From NCBI RefSeq assembly GCF_014650995.1, contig NZ_BMWA01000021.1, positions 1 to 64,000 on the forward strand: DNA of 64,000 nucleotides, given 5' to 3'. Origin of the DNA: Streptomyces viridiviolaceus (lineage in GTDB: Bacteria; Actinomycetota; Actinomycetes; Streptomycetales; Streptomycetaceae). The notes beneath the pieces are model-generated. The model had not been told where the DNA came from. It was given only the letters and a program-made list of their open reading frames with translations, and did no database searches. A program made the position numbers and the translations under genes. Positions 44,957-55,621 of the stretch are shown piece by piece; position 1 is the first letter of the stretch; each line of letters opens with the position of its first letter.

Positions 44957-45703
44957 TCATGCCGTCCCGGTGCCGGTCGGGCGCAGCACGAGGCAGACGA
45001 AGCCCAGCACGTCCCGGTAGACGCGCAGCCACTGGTCGCGGTGGGTGGCGGCGGCCTCCAGTGCCTGGGCACTGTCCGGGTCGGCGGGGTGGTCCAGAGC
45101 CCACGCGGCCAGGGAACCCGTCCAGGCCCATTCGTAGTCGTCGAGTTCCCGGCGGGTACTGAGGTGTCCGTGGACGGGCGTCCACCCGTCCGCGGTGACC
45201 AGGTCCAGCGTGGCCGGCAGGTCCGCGAGGTCCCCGAGCATGTCGACGGCCTCGGGTGAGGGATCACGCTCCCAGTACCCGTCGCCGATCAGCACGCGCC
45301 CGCCGGGAGCAAGGTGCTCGCGTGCCGCGGCCAGGGTGGCGGGCAGGCCGCCGAAGGCGTGCGTGGCGCCCACGCAGAGCACCAGGTCGAAGCCCTGGGC
45401 GGTGACGAGACGCGCGGCGTCCTGGTGGTGCAGGGTCAGACGGTCGCCGACGCCGAGCCGGTCCGCCGCCCGACGGGCGTGGGCCAGGGCTTCCTCGGAG
45501 ATGTCGACGCCCTCCGCCCGTAGCCGCGGATACGTGGTCAGGGCGCGCAGGAGCCACTCTCCCCCGCCGCAGCCGAGGTCCAGCACGCGCTCGTCGCCCC
45601 GCGGGAGACCACGCGCCAGCAGCCGCCGCACCGAGTCGTCGTCGAGCGGCGCCGCTATCGGATGATCGGCATGGGCAAGTCGGGAGATCGTTTGACGGTC
45701 CAT
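44957..45703 (-). CDS. class I SAM-dependent methyltransferase
   Basis: 248-residue methyltransferase. SAM motif I VLDLGCGGGEW at about 40-50, acidic EGVDISEEALAHARR, and motif FDLVLCVGATHAFGG. ATG 45703 chosen because family-like sequence starts there; the longer frame adds Arg-rich residues. Substrate not predictable. Divergent from the P450 at 45930. Confidence 0.82.
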   Translation of the reverse strand: MDRQTISRLAHADHPIAAPLDDDSVRRLLARGLPRGDERVLDLGCGGGEWLLRALTTYPRLRAEGVDISEEALAHARRAADRLGVGDRLTLHHQDAARLVTAQGFDLVLCVGATHAFGGLPATLAAAREHLAPGGRVLIGDGYWERDPSPEAVDMLGDLADLPATLDLVTADGWTPVHGHLSTRRELDDYEWAWTGSLAAWALDHPADPDSAQALEAAATHRDQWLRVYRDVLGFVCLVLRPTGTGTA

Positions 45704-45929
45704 CCGCGGAGCGTGACACGACCGGCGCGGAAACTCACGTGATTTCCGGTGCCGCCGAGCCGGTCCCCGGCCGGACAGCGGCATCCGCCCACCGCCGTGG
45801 CCCCTGCCGGCGCCGGCCCGGGCGCCGCGGGGGTCTGGTCGGCGGGCGGGCGGGTGCGTGATCCTGTGACGACGTCCAGTCCGGGCCGCCACGAGGGCGG
45901 TCCGGCATCCGGCTTGGGGGTGCGCGCCG

Positions 45930-47132
45930 ATGCGCGACGCGAAGGACTCCGCCCGAAAGGTCGACCGGGGACGGGACCGGCCGGCCTGCCCGGTCAGTCG
46001 CGCGGACGACGGGACCTGGCGGGTGCACGACTACGCCGTCGCACGCTCGCTGCTGCGCGGCCCTGGCACCGTGCAGGCCGGACTCGGCATCGAGACGGTG
46101 GAGAAGCTGCCGCCGCGCATCCGCCGGCCCGTGCTGTACCGGGACGGCCCCGAACACCGGGAACACCGCCGGCAGACCGCGCGGTTCTTCACACCGCGCC
46201 GGGTGGACGAGCACTACCGCGAGCTGATGGTCCGCATCACGGAGGAGCAGTTGGCGGTCCTCCGCAGGGACGGAGAGGCCCATCTGCCCGACCTGGCCTT
46301 CAGCCTCGCCATCGGCGTCGTGAGCGAGGTCATCGGTCTGCGCTACAGCAAGCCCGGCATCCGCCGGCGGCTGGAGCGCTTCTTCCCGGAGGAGTTCGGC
46401 GAGCCGGGGCTGACCAGCGTGCGCGGCATCTACTGGTTCCTGCGGCAGAACACCAACTGGCTGCGCATCCATCTCGCCGACGTCCGCCCCGCGATCCGCG
46501 CCCATCGCCGCCGGGAGCACGACGACCTGATCTCCCACCTGATCGCGGAGGGCTGCTCGGACGCGGAGATCCTCGGTGAGTGCCTGACGTTCGCCGCGGC
46601 CGGCATGGTCACCACGCGGGAGTTCGTCTCTCTGGCCGCCTGGCACCTGTTCACGGACGCCGAACTGCTCGACCGCTACCGCTCGGCGGAGGAGGCCGAG
46701 CGCCTGGCCGTCCTGCAGGAACTCCTGCGGCTGGAACCCGTGGTCGCCCAGCTGCGCCGCCGGGCCACCACGGCCCTCGAACTGCCCTCCCCGGACGGGC
46801 CGGTCGCCGTGTGCCCCGGAGAGTACGTCGAACTCCTGCTGGACGACGCCAACACCGACCCCGGGGCGGTGGGCGCCGACCCGTTGCTCGTCCGGCCGGA
46901 CCGGACCATGGAGACCGGCCCCGGGCGGGCGGGGCTCTCCTTCGGTGACGGACCGCACCGGTGTCCCGGGGCGCACATCGCCGTGCTGGAGACCGACATC
47001 TTCCTCAGCCGCCTGTTCGCCCTCGACGGCATCCGGATGACCACGCGGCCACGCGTCTCCTTCAAGGACGCCATCGGCGGTTACGAGATCCGCGGGCTGA
47101 CGGTGGCGCTCCCCCGGGCCGGCCGCGGCTGA
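45930..47132 (+). CDS. cytochrome P450
   Basis: 400-residue P450. I-helix AAAGMVTTRE, K-helix LQELLRLEP with ExxR intact, heme loop SFGDGPHRCPGAH with Cys345. The protein starts abruptly with CPVSRADDGTWRVHDYA, typical of P450s acting in secondary metabolism or on small aromatics. No redox partner is encoded nearby. It converges on pgm 26 bases away. Confidence 0.88.
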   Translation: MRDAKDSARKVDRGRDRPACPVSRADDGTWRVHDYAVARSLLRGPGTVQAGLGIETVEKLPPRIRRPVLYRDGPEHREHRRQTARFFTPRRVDEHYRELMVRITEEQLAVLRRDGEAHLPDLAFSLAIGVVSEVIGLRYSKPGIRRRLERFFPEEFGEPGLTSVRGIYWFLRQNTNWLRIHLADVRPAIRAHRRREHDDLISHLIAEGCSDAEILGECLTFAAAGMVTTREFVSLAAWHLFTDAELLDRYRSAEEAERLAVLQELLRLEPVVAQLRRRATTALELPSPDGPVAVCPGEYVELLLDDANTDPGAVGADPLLVRPDRTMETGPGRAGLSFGDGPHRCPGAHIAVLETDIFLSRLFALDGIRMTTRPRVSFKDAIGGYEIRGLTVALPRAGRG

Positions 47133-47157
47133 CCGGCCCGGGCACGGGCGGCCGGCG

Positions 47158-48798
<1,641 letters not shown>

Positions 48799-48900
48799 GC
48801 GGCCACTCCTGTCGCTTCGGTCATGCATTCGCTCGCGATCTCATCTTCCCCCCTCCCCGCGCCGGTACCGGACCTTCCGACCGAGGTTAGGGTGAACAGC

Positions 48901-49410
48901 ATGACCGAGGTGGAGGTGCTGCAACTGCTGGTGTCGCCCGCGCACCGGCTGGCCGGGCGCCCCGCGGACGGGCCGGCGCCCGGTCCGTCCGACGAGCGCG
49001 TGGCGCGGGTCGAGGTGCGGCGTCGGCTGGGTCTGGTGGGTGACCGCTACTACGCGCGGCCCGCGCATCGGGACGCGTCGGTGACCATCATGGCCGTGGA
49101 GCGCCTGCCCATGGGCATCGACCCGTCCGCCGATCTCCGGCACACCCGCCGCAACATCCTGCTCCGGGGTGTCGACATCGACTCCTTGGTGGGCGCGACG
49201 ATCTCCCTGGACAGCGGTGCCGGTGCCGTGACGTTCGCCGTGAACCGTCCCGCCCGGCCCTGTGCCTGGATGGACGTCACCATCGGGCCCGGTGCACAGC
49301 GCGCGCTGCGGGGCGGGGGCGGCGTACGCTGCACGCCCCTGAGCGACGGTGTCCTCACGCTCGGCCCGGCGACGTTCGAGGTCGTCGGCGAGCCGGGCGC
49401 CATGACGTAG
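48901..49410 (+). CDS. MOSC-domain protein
   Basis: 169-residue protein matching MOSC domains of molybdenum-cofactor sulfurases and YiiM-like proteins. RHTRRNILLRGVDIDSLVG and RPARPCAWMDVTIGPG place the conserved Cys at about residue 125. MOSC proteins handle sulfur or act as N-hydroxylated base reductases with Moco. Divergent from pgm. No molybdenum genes nearby. Confidence 0.82.
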   Translation: MTEVEVLQLLVSPAHRLAGRPADGPAPGPSDERVARVEVRRRLGLVGDRYYARPAHRDASVTIMAVERLPMGIDPSADLRHTRRNILLRGVDIDSLVGATISLDSGAGAVTFAVNRPARPCAWMDVTIGPGAQRALRGGGGVRCTPLSDGVLTLGPATFEVVGEPGAMT

Positions 49411-49424
49411 CCGCGGGGCGGGTG

Positions 49425-49853
49425 TCAGATCCGGCCGCCGGTGAGCCGGGTGAGGGGACCGTGTGTGTGGCGTCCCGCCCGTCGGCCCGCGGCGTAGGAG
49501 GCGGCGCTCAGCGCGGTGAGTCCGGCGCCCACGCCGGCGGCGACGAGCTTGCGGTGGGCGATGGCCGTCCACGCCGTCTTGGCGGTGGCCGCCACCTGGC
49601 CCGAGGTCGCGACGACCGCCTGGCGGCCGGCTTCGACGCCCCTGGCCGCCGTGTGGACGGCTCCCGCCGCGGCCTCGGACGCGCGCTCGGCGCCGGCCCT
49701 GGTCGCCGACGCCGCGTCATCCGCCTTGCCCGCGGCGGTCTTTCCGGCGCGCGCGGCTGGGGCGGTCGCCTTGTCGGTGGCGCGCCGGGCCTTGGACTCG
49801 GTGGTCCGGGTGGCGTTGTTCTTCTGGCTCGGGTCGTTGTTCGATTCGCTCAT
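49425..49853 (-). CDS. Ala-rich protein with a C-terminal hydrophobic segment, unknown
   Basis: 142-residue protein beginning MSESNNDPSQKNNATRTTES, then a long helical Ala/Lys/Thr region and a single hydrophobic segment (KLVAAGVGAGLTALSAASYA) followed by a basic tail. It looks like a membrane-associated coiled protein. No known function. Stop lies 15 bases from the MOSC stop. Confidence 0.6.
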   Translation of the reverse strand: MSESNNDPSQKNNATRTTESKARRATDKATAPAARAGKTAAGKADDAASATRAGAERASEAAAGAVHTAARGVEAGRQAVVATSGQVAATAKTAWTAIAHRKLVAAGVGAGLTALSAASYAAGRRAGRHTHGPLTRLTGGRI

Positions 49854-49947
49854 GGACACCGCCTTGCCCCTCCCGGCGGCGGCAAACACGTACCGCTCCG
49901 GGCCGCCACGGCTCCGGGGCACGGCTCTCCCGCCGGACCGCTCAACG

Positions 49948-50225
49948 GGTCTGCGGGGCCAGGGACTTGACGCGGCGGAGAGTCGGGACGGTCTCGGCCG
50001 TGCGGACGGCGGTCAGGGCGCCGAGTTTCTCGCGGGTGCAACTGCGGCCGGGTAAGGCCGTTCATGGGCGGCAGGGCGGAGCCGGGGATCCGGGCGCCGG
50101 GCATCTCCCGGATCAGGTTGCCGTCCACGTCCAGCATCTGGCCCCAGGCGGTGGTCGAGTACCCCACCGCCATGCACGCCTCGGCGCAGCCGATGGCGTC
50201 CAGCGCGCGCAGCGCGTTCACCGGT
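49948..50225 (-). pseudogene. FAD-dependent monooxygenase fragment
   Basis: The minus strand encodes VNALRALDAIGCAEACMAVG, TAWGQMLDVDGNLIREMPG and LTRPQLHPRE. This resembles residues about 40-110 of class A flavin monooxygenases (NALRALDAIG, LxRPQLH). After a frame change near 50030 it ends KLGALTAVRTAETV to a stop at 49948. Both the GxGxxG start and the C-terminal domain are missing. It meets the sugar-binding-protein fragment head-on at about 50220. Confidence 0.45.
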
Positions 50226-50638
50226 TCGCGGCCCTGCCCGACAACGCGGAGGTGGTGGCGAACCAGCCCGGCATGTTCAACCCGGTCAAGGCGCAGGACG
50301 TAGCCGACAGCATGATCCAGGCGCATCCGGACCTGGACTACGTGTTCGTCGCCAACGAGGCGATGGCCTTCGCCGCACGCAGGACGTTCGACGCCGCCGG
50401 CGCCCGGGACGTGCGGATCGTGACCGAGAACGGCACCGACGAGGGACTGGCCGCCGTCCAGGACGGGCGGTTCGCCGCGACCGTCGCGAACTCGCCGAAG
50501 GTGATCGGCGAGACGGCGGTGAGGAACACCGTCGCGCTCCTCGGCGACGGGGACAAGCCCAAGAAGGTGACCGAGATCCCGCTCACCCTCATCACCGGGG
50601 AGAACCTGGCCGACGCCCCCCAGTACTGTCCGGGGTGA
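50221..50638 (+). pseudogene. sugar ABC transporter substrate-binding protein, C-terminal half
   Basis: The plus frame from about 50221 reads LPDNAEVVANQPGMFNPVKA, QAHPDLDYVFVANEAMAFAA and DEGLAAVQDGRFAATVANSP, the second lobe of periplasmic-binding-protein family 4 (ribose/xylose type). The signal peptide and first lobe are absent. The open frame back to 49967 is not homologous. No ABC partners are present. Confidence 0.7.
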
Positions 50639-50645
50639 GCCTCAG

Positions 50646-51386
50646 TCAGGGGCGGACGGCGGGCAGCTCCCGCGGCTCGATGCGCTCCTCGACCGCCCGG
50701 TCGCCCTCACGGACGACCACGTAGGCGCCCTTGCCCGGAACCTCCGTCACCGCCTCGACCAGCTCGGTTCCGCGGTAGACGAGACCGACCCCGTCGTCCG
50801 TGCAGTGGGCCGCCGCCAGGGTGCCGTCGGCGACCAGCCGGTGGATCAGCGGGCGGCGGCCCTCGTCCACGTCGTAGTGCACGCCGTTGCCGTAGGGCAG
50901 GAAGCCCAGGGCGTCGGTGAGCGGCCGCAGGTCCGGGCCGAACGAGTCGGTCGCACCGCCCTGGAACCAGCAGATGGAGCCCGCGCTGACCCCGCTGAGC
51001 ACCACCCCGGACTCCCAGGCCCGGCGCATGACACGGTCCAGGCCGTGCACGCGCCACACCGCCAGCAGGTTGGCGACCGAGCCGCCCATCACCCACACGA
51101 CGTCCTGGGCGAGAACGGTCTCCTCGATGTCGTCGACGTTGGGCATCGGAAACAGGTGCAGCGGCGTCAGATCGAACCCCGCCACGCGCGCCGCCTCCGA
51201 CATGCGGGCGGTGAAGTGCTCGGCGTCGCCTATGGCCGTACCGACGTACAGGACGCGGGGACGCCGGCCGTGCGCCCCGGAGAGTTCCACCGCATGGTGG
51301 ACCAGGGCATCGAACGCCACCATGGTCCGGCCTCCCGTGCGGTGCCCGCCGGAGGTCGCGAGGATGGTCGGTTCCGGTGCCGTCAT
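50646..51386 (-). CDS. peptidase E-like serine peptidase (S51)
   Basis: 246-residue cytoplasmic peptidase of family S51 (dipeptidase E/cyanophycinase-like). Nucleophile motif GVSAGSICWF, with GGSVANLLAVW before it. Such enzymes cleave Asp-X dipeptides. Start at 51386 gives MTAPEPTILATSGGH. Eight bases from the remnant stop; no operon. Confidence 0.83.
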   Translation of the reverse strand: MTAPEPTILATSGGHRTGGRTMVAFDALVHHAVELSGAHGRRPRVLYVGTAIGDAEHFTARMSEAARVAGFDLTPLHLFPMPNVDDIEETVLAQDVVWVMGGSVANLLAVWRVHGLDRVMRRAWESGVVLSGVSAGSICWFQGGATDSFGPDLRPLTDALGFLPYGNGVHYDVDEGRRPLIHRLVADGTLAAAHCTDDGVGLVYRGTELVEAVTEVPGKGAYVVVREGDRAVEERIEPRELPAVRP

Positions 51387-51415
51387 GCGCGTGATCGTAC
51401 CGGTCCCCTCGTGAA

Positions 51416-52351
51416 CTACCGCGCGGTGGACGGCGGTAGCTGGGCCGGGCTCACCTGCTCGCCCAGCACCTCGGCCATGAACCGCACCAGCCACCGCTGC
51501 GCCGGGCTGCGCGAGGACTCGTGCCGGGCGTACAGGGCCACCTCGATCGGCTCGGTCTCGAACGGGAGCCGCACCAGGCGCACGCGGTGGGAGGCGGTGA
51601 AGACCTCCCCCACGTACTCGGGGACGATCGCGATCAGGTCGGTCTGCTCCAGCAGGTAGGGCAGCATCGAGAAACGCGTGGCGTCGACCGCCACCCGTTC
51701 CAGCAGCCCGTGCGCGGCCAGGACGGCCCGCGGAGCCACGTGCCCGCTCGGACCGAACACGGTCGCGTGGTGTTCGGCCGCCAGCTCCGGCAGCGTGACC
51801 GCGTCGCCCCGCACGCGCGGATGGTCGGCCGCGACCATGCCGACGTAACGCTCCCCGAACAGGGGGATGCGCACGGTCCGGTGGGACGTCAGCACCGGGG
51901 TGGCCACGAACGCGTCGAGGTCACCGCGGCGCAGCTGGCTCTCGGCTTCTTCCACGTCGAACGGGCGGACGGTGAACGACACCCCCGGCGCACGCTCGCG
52001 GGCCGCCGCCAGCAACCGCGGCAGGAGGGTCGCCTCGCCGAGGTCGGAGAGGGCGATCGTGAAGCGGCCCGACATGGTCTCGGGGTCGAAGTCGTCTGCT
52101 TGCCGGACCGTCCCGTCGATCTCCGCCAGGGCGCGCTGCAGCGGCTCGTACAGCCGGAGGGCGCCGGCGGTCGGTGTCAGTCCGCGCCCGGTGCGGCGGA
52201 ACAGCTCGTCGTCGAAGTGCCGGCGGAGCTTGGCCAGGCTGTAGCTGACCGTGGGCTGGGTGACATGGAGCGTCTCGGCGGTGGCCGTGACACTGCCGGT
52301 CTCGTACAGCAGAACGAAGACGCGGGCGAGATTGAGGTCGAAGGTCCCCAT
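51416..52351 (-). CDS. LysR regulator of the benzoylformate operon
   Basis: 311-residue LysR-type regulator with HTH at the N-terminus (LNLARVFVLLYETGSVTATA, VTQPTVSYSLAKLRRHF) and a co-inducer domain from about 95. It is divergent from mdlC with 94 bases between, the usual layout for a LysR activator of an aromatic catabolic operon. The likely inducer is benzoylformate, mandelate or benzoate. Confidence 0.86.
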   Translation of the reverse strand: MGTFDLNLARVFVLLYETGSVTATAETLHVTQPTVSYSLAKLRRHFDDELFRRTGRGLTPTAGALRLYEPLQRALAEIDGTVRQADDFDPETMSGRFTIALSDLGEATLLPRLLAAARERAPGVSFTVRPFDVEEAESQLRRGDLDAFVATPVLTSHRTVRIPLFGERYVGMVAADHPRVRGDAVTLPELAAEHHATVFGPSGHVAPRAVLAAHGLLERVAVDATRFSMLPYLLEQTDLIAIVPEYVGEVFTASHRVRLVRLPFETEPIEVALYARHESSRSPAQRWLVRFMAEVLGEQVSPAQLPPSTAR

Positions 52352-52445
52352 ATCGAAGAACTCTATATCGGGACGTCAAAACATCTATTGGTGGCCATGT
52401 CATGGGTTGCCTAGCGTGTCGAGCGTCACTTCGAAAGGAACGTCC

Positions 52446-54026
52446 GTGCCATCCGTGCGCCGTGTCTCCCACGCATTCCTGGAACGCCAGGGGCTCACCA
52501 CCGTCTTCGGCAACCCCGGCTCCAACGAGCTGCCCTTCCTCGCCGAGCTGCCCGACGGTTTCCGCTACGTCCTCGGCCTGCACGAAGGCGCTGTGGTCGG
52601 CATGGCCGACGGGTACGCCCAGGCGACGGGCCGCCCCGTCCTGGTGAACCTCCACGCCGCCTCCGGTTCCGGCAACGCCATGGGCGCGCTGACGAACGCC
52701 GTGGCCTCCCGCACCCCGCTCGTGGTCATGGCCGGCCAGCAGGTGCGGCCCGCCGTGGGCCCCGAGGCCAACCTGGCCAGCGTCGACGCCCCTGCGCTGA
52801 TGAAGCCCCTGGTCGGCTGGGCCGCGGAGCCCGCCTGCGCCCAGGACGTGCCGCGCGCGCTGGCCCAGGCCGTCTTCGAGGCACAGCTCCAGCGGCGTCC
52901 GACGTACCTCTCCGTGCCGTACGACGACTGGTCGGCCGAGGTCGACGACAACAGCCTGGCCGTGCTGGACCGCCGGGTGCGGCGGGCCTCGGTGCCCGAC
53001 GCGGAGCAGAGCCGGTGGCTGACCGAGCAGGTGACCGCCGCCCGGCGGCCCGCGCTCGTGCTGGGCGGCGACATCGACTCGGCCGGCCTGTTCGACGACG
53101 CAGTCCGCCTGGCCGAGCGCCTCGGTGGTCCGGTGTGGGCGGCCCCGTCGCAGTTCCGGCTGCCGTTCCCCAACCGCCACCCGCTGTTCCGCGGTGTGCT
53201 GCCCGCCGGGATCGCGCCCGTTTCCGAGGCGTTCGAGGGCCACGACCTGGTGCTGGTGATCGGCGCGCCGGTCTTCCGGTACCACGAGTACCTCCCCGGC
53301 CGGTACCTGCCGGAGGGCACCCGGCTGATCCAGGTGACCGAGGACGCCTCCGCCGCCGCGCGGGCCCCGATGGGCGAGGCTCTGGTCGCCGACCCGGGTG
53401 CCGTCGTCGACCTGCTGGTGAAGGCGCTCGACGCGCCCTCCACGCCCCCGGGCCCGTACCGGCCCGCGCCCGCGCCGCTCACCGCCGAGGGACCGCGGCT
53501 GCACCCCGAGGAAGTCTTCGCCGCGCTGCGCGACGAGCTTCCCGAGGACACCGCCTACGTCGTCGAGTCGACCTCGACCAACTCCTCCTGGTGGCGCCAG
53601 ATGGACCTGCGCCGGCCCGGCTCCTACTACTTCCCGGCGGCCGGCGGCCTCGGCTTCGGCCTGCCGGGCGCGGTCGGTGTCGCCATGGGGCAGCCGGACC
53701 GCCCGGTGGTCGGCGTGATCGGCGACGGCTCGGCCAACTACGGCATCACCGCCCTGTGGACGGCCGCCCAGCACCGCGTTCCGCTGACCGTCGTGCTGCT
53801 GCGCAACGGCACGTACGGGGCACTGCGCTGGTTCGGCGGTCTCCTCGGCGTGCCGGACGCCCCCGGCCTGGACATCCCGGGGATGGACTTCACCCGCATC
53901 GCGGAGGGCTACGGCGTCCGCGCCCGGCACGTCGGCGACGTGGAGGAGCTGCGTGCCGTGCTCGCCGAACGGCCCGACCACCCCCGGCTCGTCCAGGTGG
54001 ACACGGCGCTCACCACGCCCTCCTGA
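52446..54026 (+). CDS. mdlC: benzoylformate decarboxylase
   Basis: 526-residue ThDP enzyme converting benzoylformate to benzaldehyde and CO2. The residues known from the Pseudomonas putida enzyme align almost position for position: Ser26 (GNPGSNE), Glu47 (GLHEGAVVGMADGY), His70 (VNLHAASG) and His280 (FRYHEY, His281 there). ThDP/Mg motif GDGSANYGITALW is present, followed by NGTYGALRWFGG. GTG start at 52446 follows AAGGAACG. First gene of an operon with benzaldehyde dehydrogenase and an aromatic acid transporter. Confidence 0.93.
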   Translation: MPSVRRVSHAFLERQGLTTVFGNPGSNELPFLAELPDGFRYVLGLHEGAVVGMADGYAQATGRPVLVNLHAASGSGNAMGALTNAVASRTPLVVMAGQQVRPAVGPEANLASVDAPALMKPLVGWAAEPACAQDVPRALAQAVFEAQLQRRPTYLSVPYDDWSAEVDDNSLAVLDRRVRRASVPDAEQSRWLTEQVTAARRPALVLGGDIDSAGLFDDAVRLAERLGGPVWAAPSQFRLPFPNRHPLFRGVLPAGIAPVSEAFEGHDLVLVIGAPVFRYHEYLPGRYLPEGTRLIQVTEDASAAARAPMGEALVADPGAVVDLLVKALDAPSTPPGPYRPAPAPLTAEGPRLHPEEVFAALRDELPEDTAYVVESTSTNSSWWRQMDLRRPGSYYFPAAGGLGFGLPGAVGVAMGQPDRPVVGVIGDGSANYGITALWTAAQHRVPLTVVLLRNGTYGALRWFGGLLGVPDAPGLDIPGMDFTRIAEGYGVRARHVGDVEELRAVLAERPDHPRLVQVDTALTTPS

Positions 54027-54108
54027 CCTGGCCGGACCGGCCGAACCCGCCGAGCGCCCGGAGCCGCTGACGCGCTCGAGCACCCGAATCCCGACGAAGG
54101 GGAAAGCG

Positions 54109-55563
54109 ATGACACTCCTGGACAGCGACGTCTGGGGAAGGAAGTTCTTCAGCGACGGCTGGAAGGACTCGGCCTCGGAGCACCCGGTCACCGAGCCGGC
54201 GACAGGTGACCGGCTCGGCTCGGTGGGCCTGGCCACGGCCGAGGACGTCGGCCGTGCCGCCGCACGGGCCGCCGAGGCCCAGCGGGCCTGGGCGGCGACC
54301 TCCCCGCAGCAGCGGGCCGCCGTGCTGCGCCGGGCGGGCGAGCTCTTCGCCGAGCACGCCGCCGAGGTGGCGGACTGGCTCGTGCGCGAGGCCGGTTCCA
54401 CCCGGGCGAAGGCCGGCTTCGAGGTGCAGCTCGCCGTGGGCGAGGCCTTCGAGTGCGCCGGCCTGCCGACGCATCCGCAGGGCGAAGTGCTCACGTCCGA
54501 GGAGGCCCGCTGGTCGCTCGCCCGCCGCCGCCCGGCCGGCGTCGTCAGCGTGATCGCCCCCTTCAACTTCCCGCTCATCCTCGGCCTGCGCTCGGTGGCA
54601 CCCGCGCTCGCCCTGGGCAACGCGGTGCTGCTCAAGCCGGACCCGCGCACGGCGGTGAGCGGCGGTGTCGTCATCGCCCGCGTCTTCGAGGAGGCGGGGC
54701 TGCCCGCCGGTGTCCTCCACCTGCTGCCGGGCGACGGCTCGGTCGGCCGGGCCGTCGTCGAGGCCCCCGAGGTGCGGGTGATCTCCTTCACCGGCTCCAC
54801 GCCGGTGGGACGGGCGATCGGCGAGCAGGCCGGCCGGCTGCTGAAGCGGGCCCACCTGGAGCTGGGCGGGAACAACGCCCTGGTCGTGCTGCCCGGTGCG
54901 GACGTGCAGAAGGCGGCCTCGGCCGGCGCCTTCGGCTCGTACCTGCACCAGGGGCAGATCTGCATGACCACCGGCCGTCACATCGTCCACGAGTCGCTGG
55001 TGGAGGAGTACACCGCGGCGCTCGCCGCGAAGGCCGAGGCGCTGCCCGTCGGCGACCCGGCCCGCGAGGACGTGGCGCTCGGCCCGATCATCGACCGGCG
55101 CCAGCTGGAGCGGATACACGGCATCGTCACCGACAGTGTCGCGGCGGGCGCGAAGATCGCCGCCGGCGGCGAGATCTCCGGTGCCTGCTACCGCGCCACC
55201 GTGCTGACCGGGCTGACGACCGACATGCCGGCGTGGCGCGAGGAGATCTTCGGCCCCGTCGCGCCCGTCATCGGCTTCTCCACGCTGGAGGAGGCCGCGC
55301 GGATCGTCAACGACTGCGAGTACGGGCTGTCCGTCGGCATCCTCGGGGACGTCGGGACGGCGATGAAGCTCGCCGACCGGATCGACTCCGGCAAGGTGCA
55401 CATCAACGAGCAGACCGTGAGCGACGAGCCGAACGCCCCCTTCGGCGGGGTCAAGGCCTCCGGCACCGGTTCCCGTTTCGGCGGTGCCGCGGCGAACGTC
55501 GAGGCGTTCACAGAGACCCAGTGGGTCACGGTCCGTCCGGACATCGCCGACTACCCGTTCTGA
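54109..55563 (+). CDS. benzaldehyde dehydrogenase (NAD+)
   Basis: 484-residue ALDH. Start region MTLLDSDVWGRKFFSDGW is typical of benzaldehyde dehydrogenases. Catalytic Cys285 (HQGQICMTTGR), Glu251 (LELGGNNALV), and the NAD loop FTGSTPVG. Oxidises benzaldehyde from the upstream decarboxylase to benzoate. AAGGGG before ATG. 82 bases after mdlC. Confidence 0.9.
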   Translation: MTLLDSDVWGRKFFSDGWKDSASEHPVTEPATGDRLGSVGLATAEDVGRAAARAAEAQRAWAATSPQQRAAVLRRAGELFAEHAAEVADWLVREAGSTRAKAGFEVQLAVGEAFECAGLPTHPQGEVLTSEEARWSLARRRPAGVVSVIAPFNFPLILGLRSVAPALALGNAVLLKPDPRTAVSGGVVIARVFEEAGLPAGVLHLLPGDGSVGRAVVEAPEVRVISFTGSTPVGRAIGEQAGRLLKRAHLELGGNNALVVLPGADVQKAASAGAFGSYLHQGQICMTTGRHIVHESLVEEYTAALAAKAEALPVGDPAREDVALGPIIDRRQLERIHGIVTDSVAAGAKIAAGGEISGACYRATVLTGLTTDMPAWREEIFGPVAPVIGFSTLEEAARIVNDCEYGLSVGILGDVGTAMKLADRIDSGKVHINEQTVSDEPNAPFGGVKASGTGSRFGGAAANVEAFTETQWVTVRPDIADYPF

Positions 55564-55621
55564 GGTCCCCGCCCGCTCCCCGCCCGCTCGTCCGCTCCCG
55601 TCCCCTGGGGGGAATGTCACC

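Noticed and set aside
51921..54971. 1016-codon minus-strand open frame opposite mdlC and the dehydrogenase
   Set aside because: No family features, spans three real genes, typical antisense shadow of high GC3 coding DNA.
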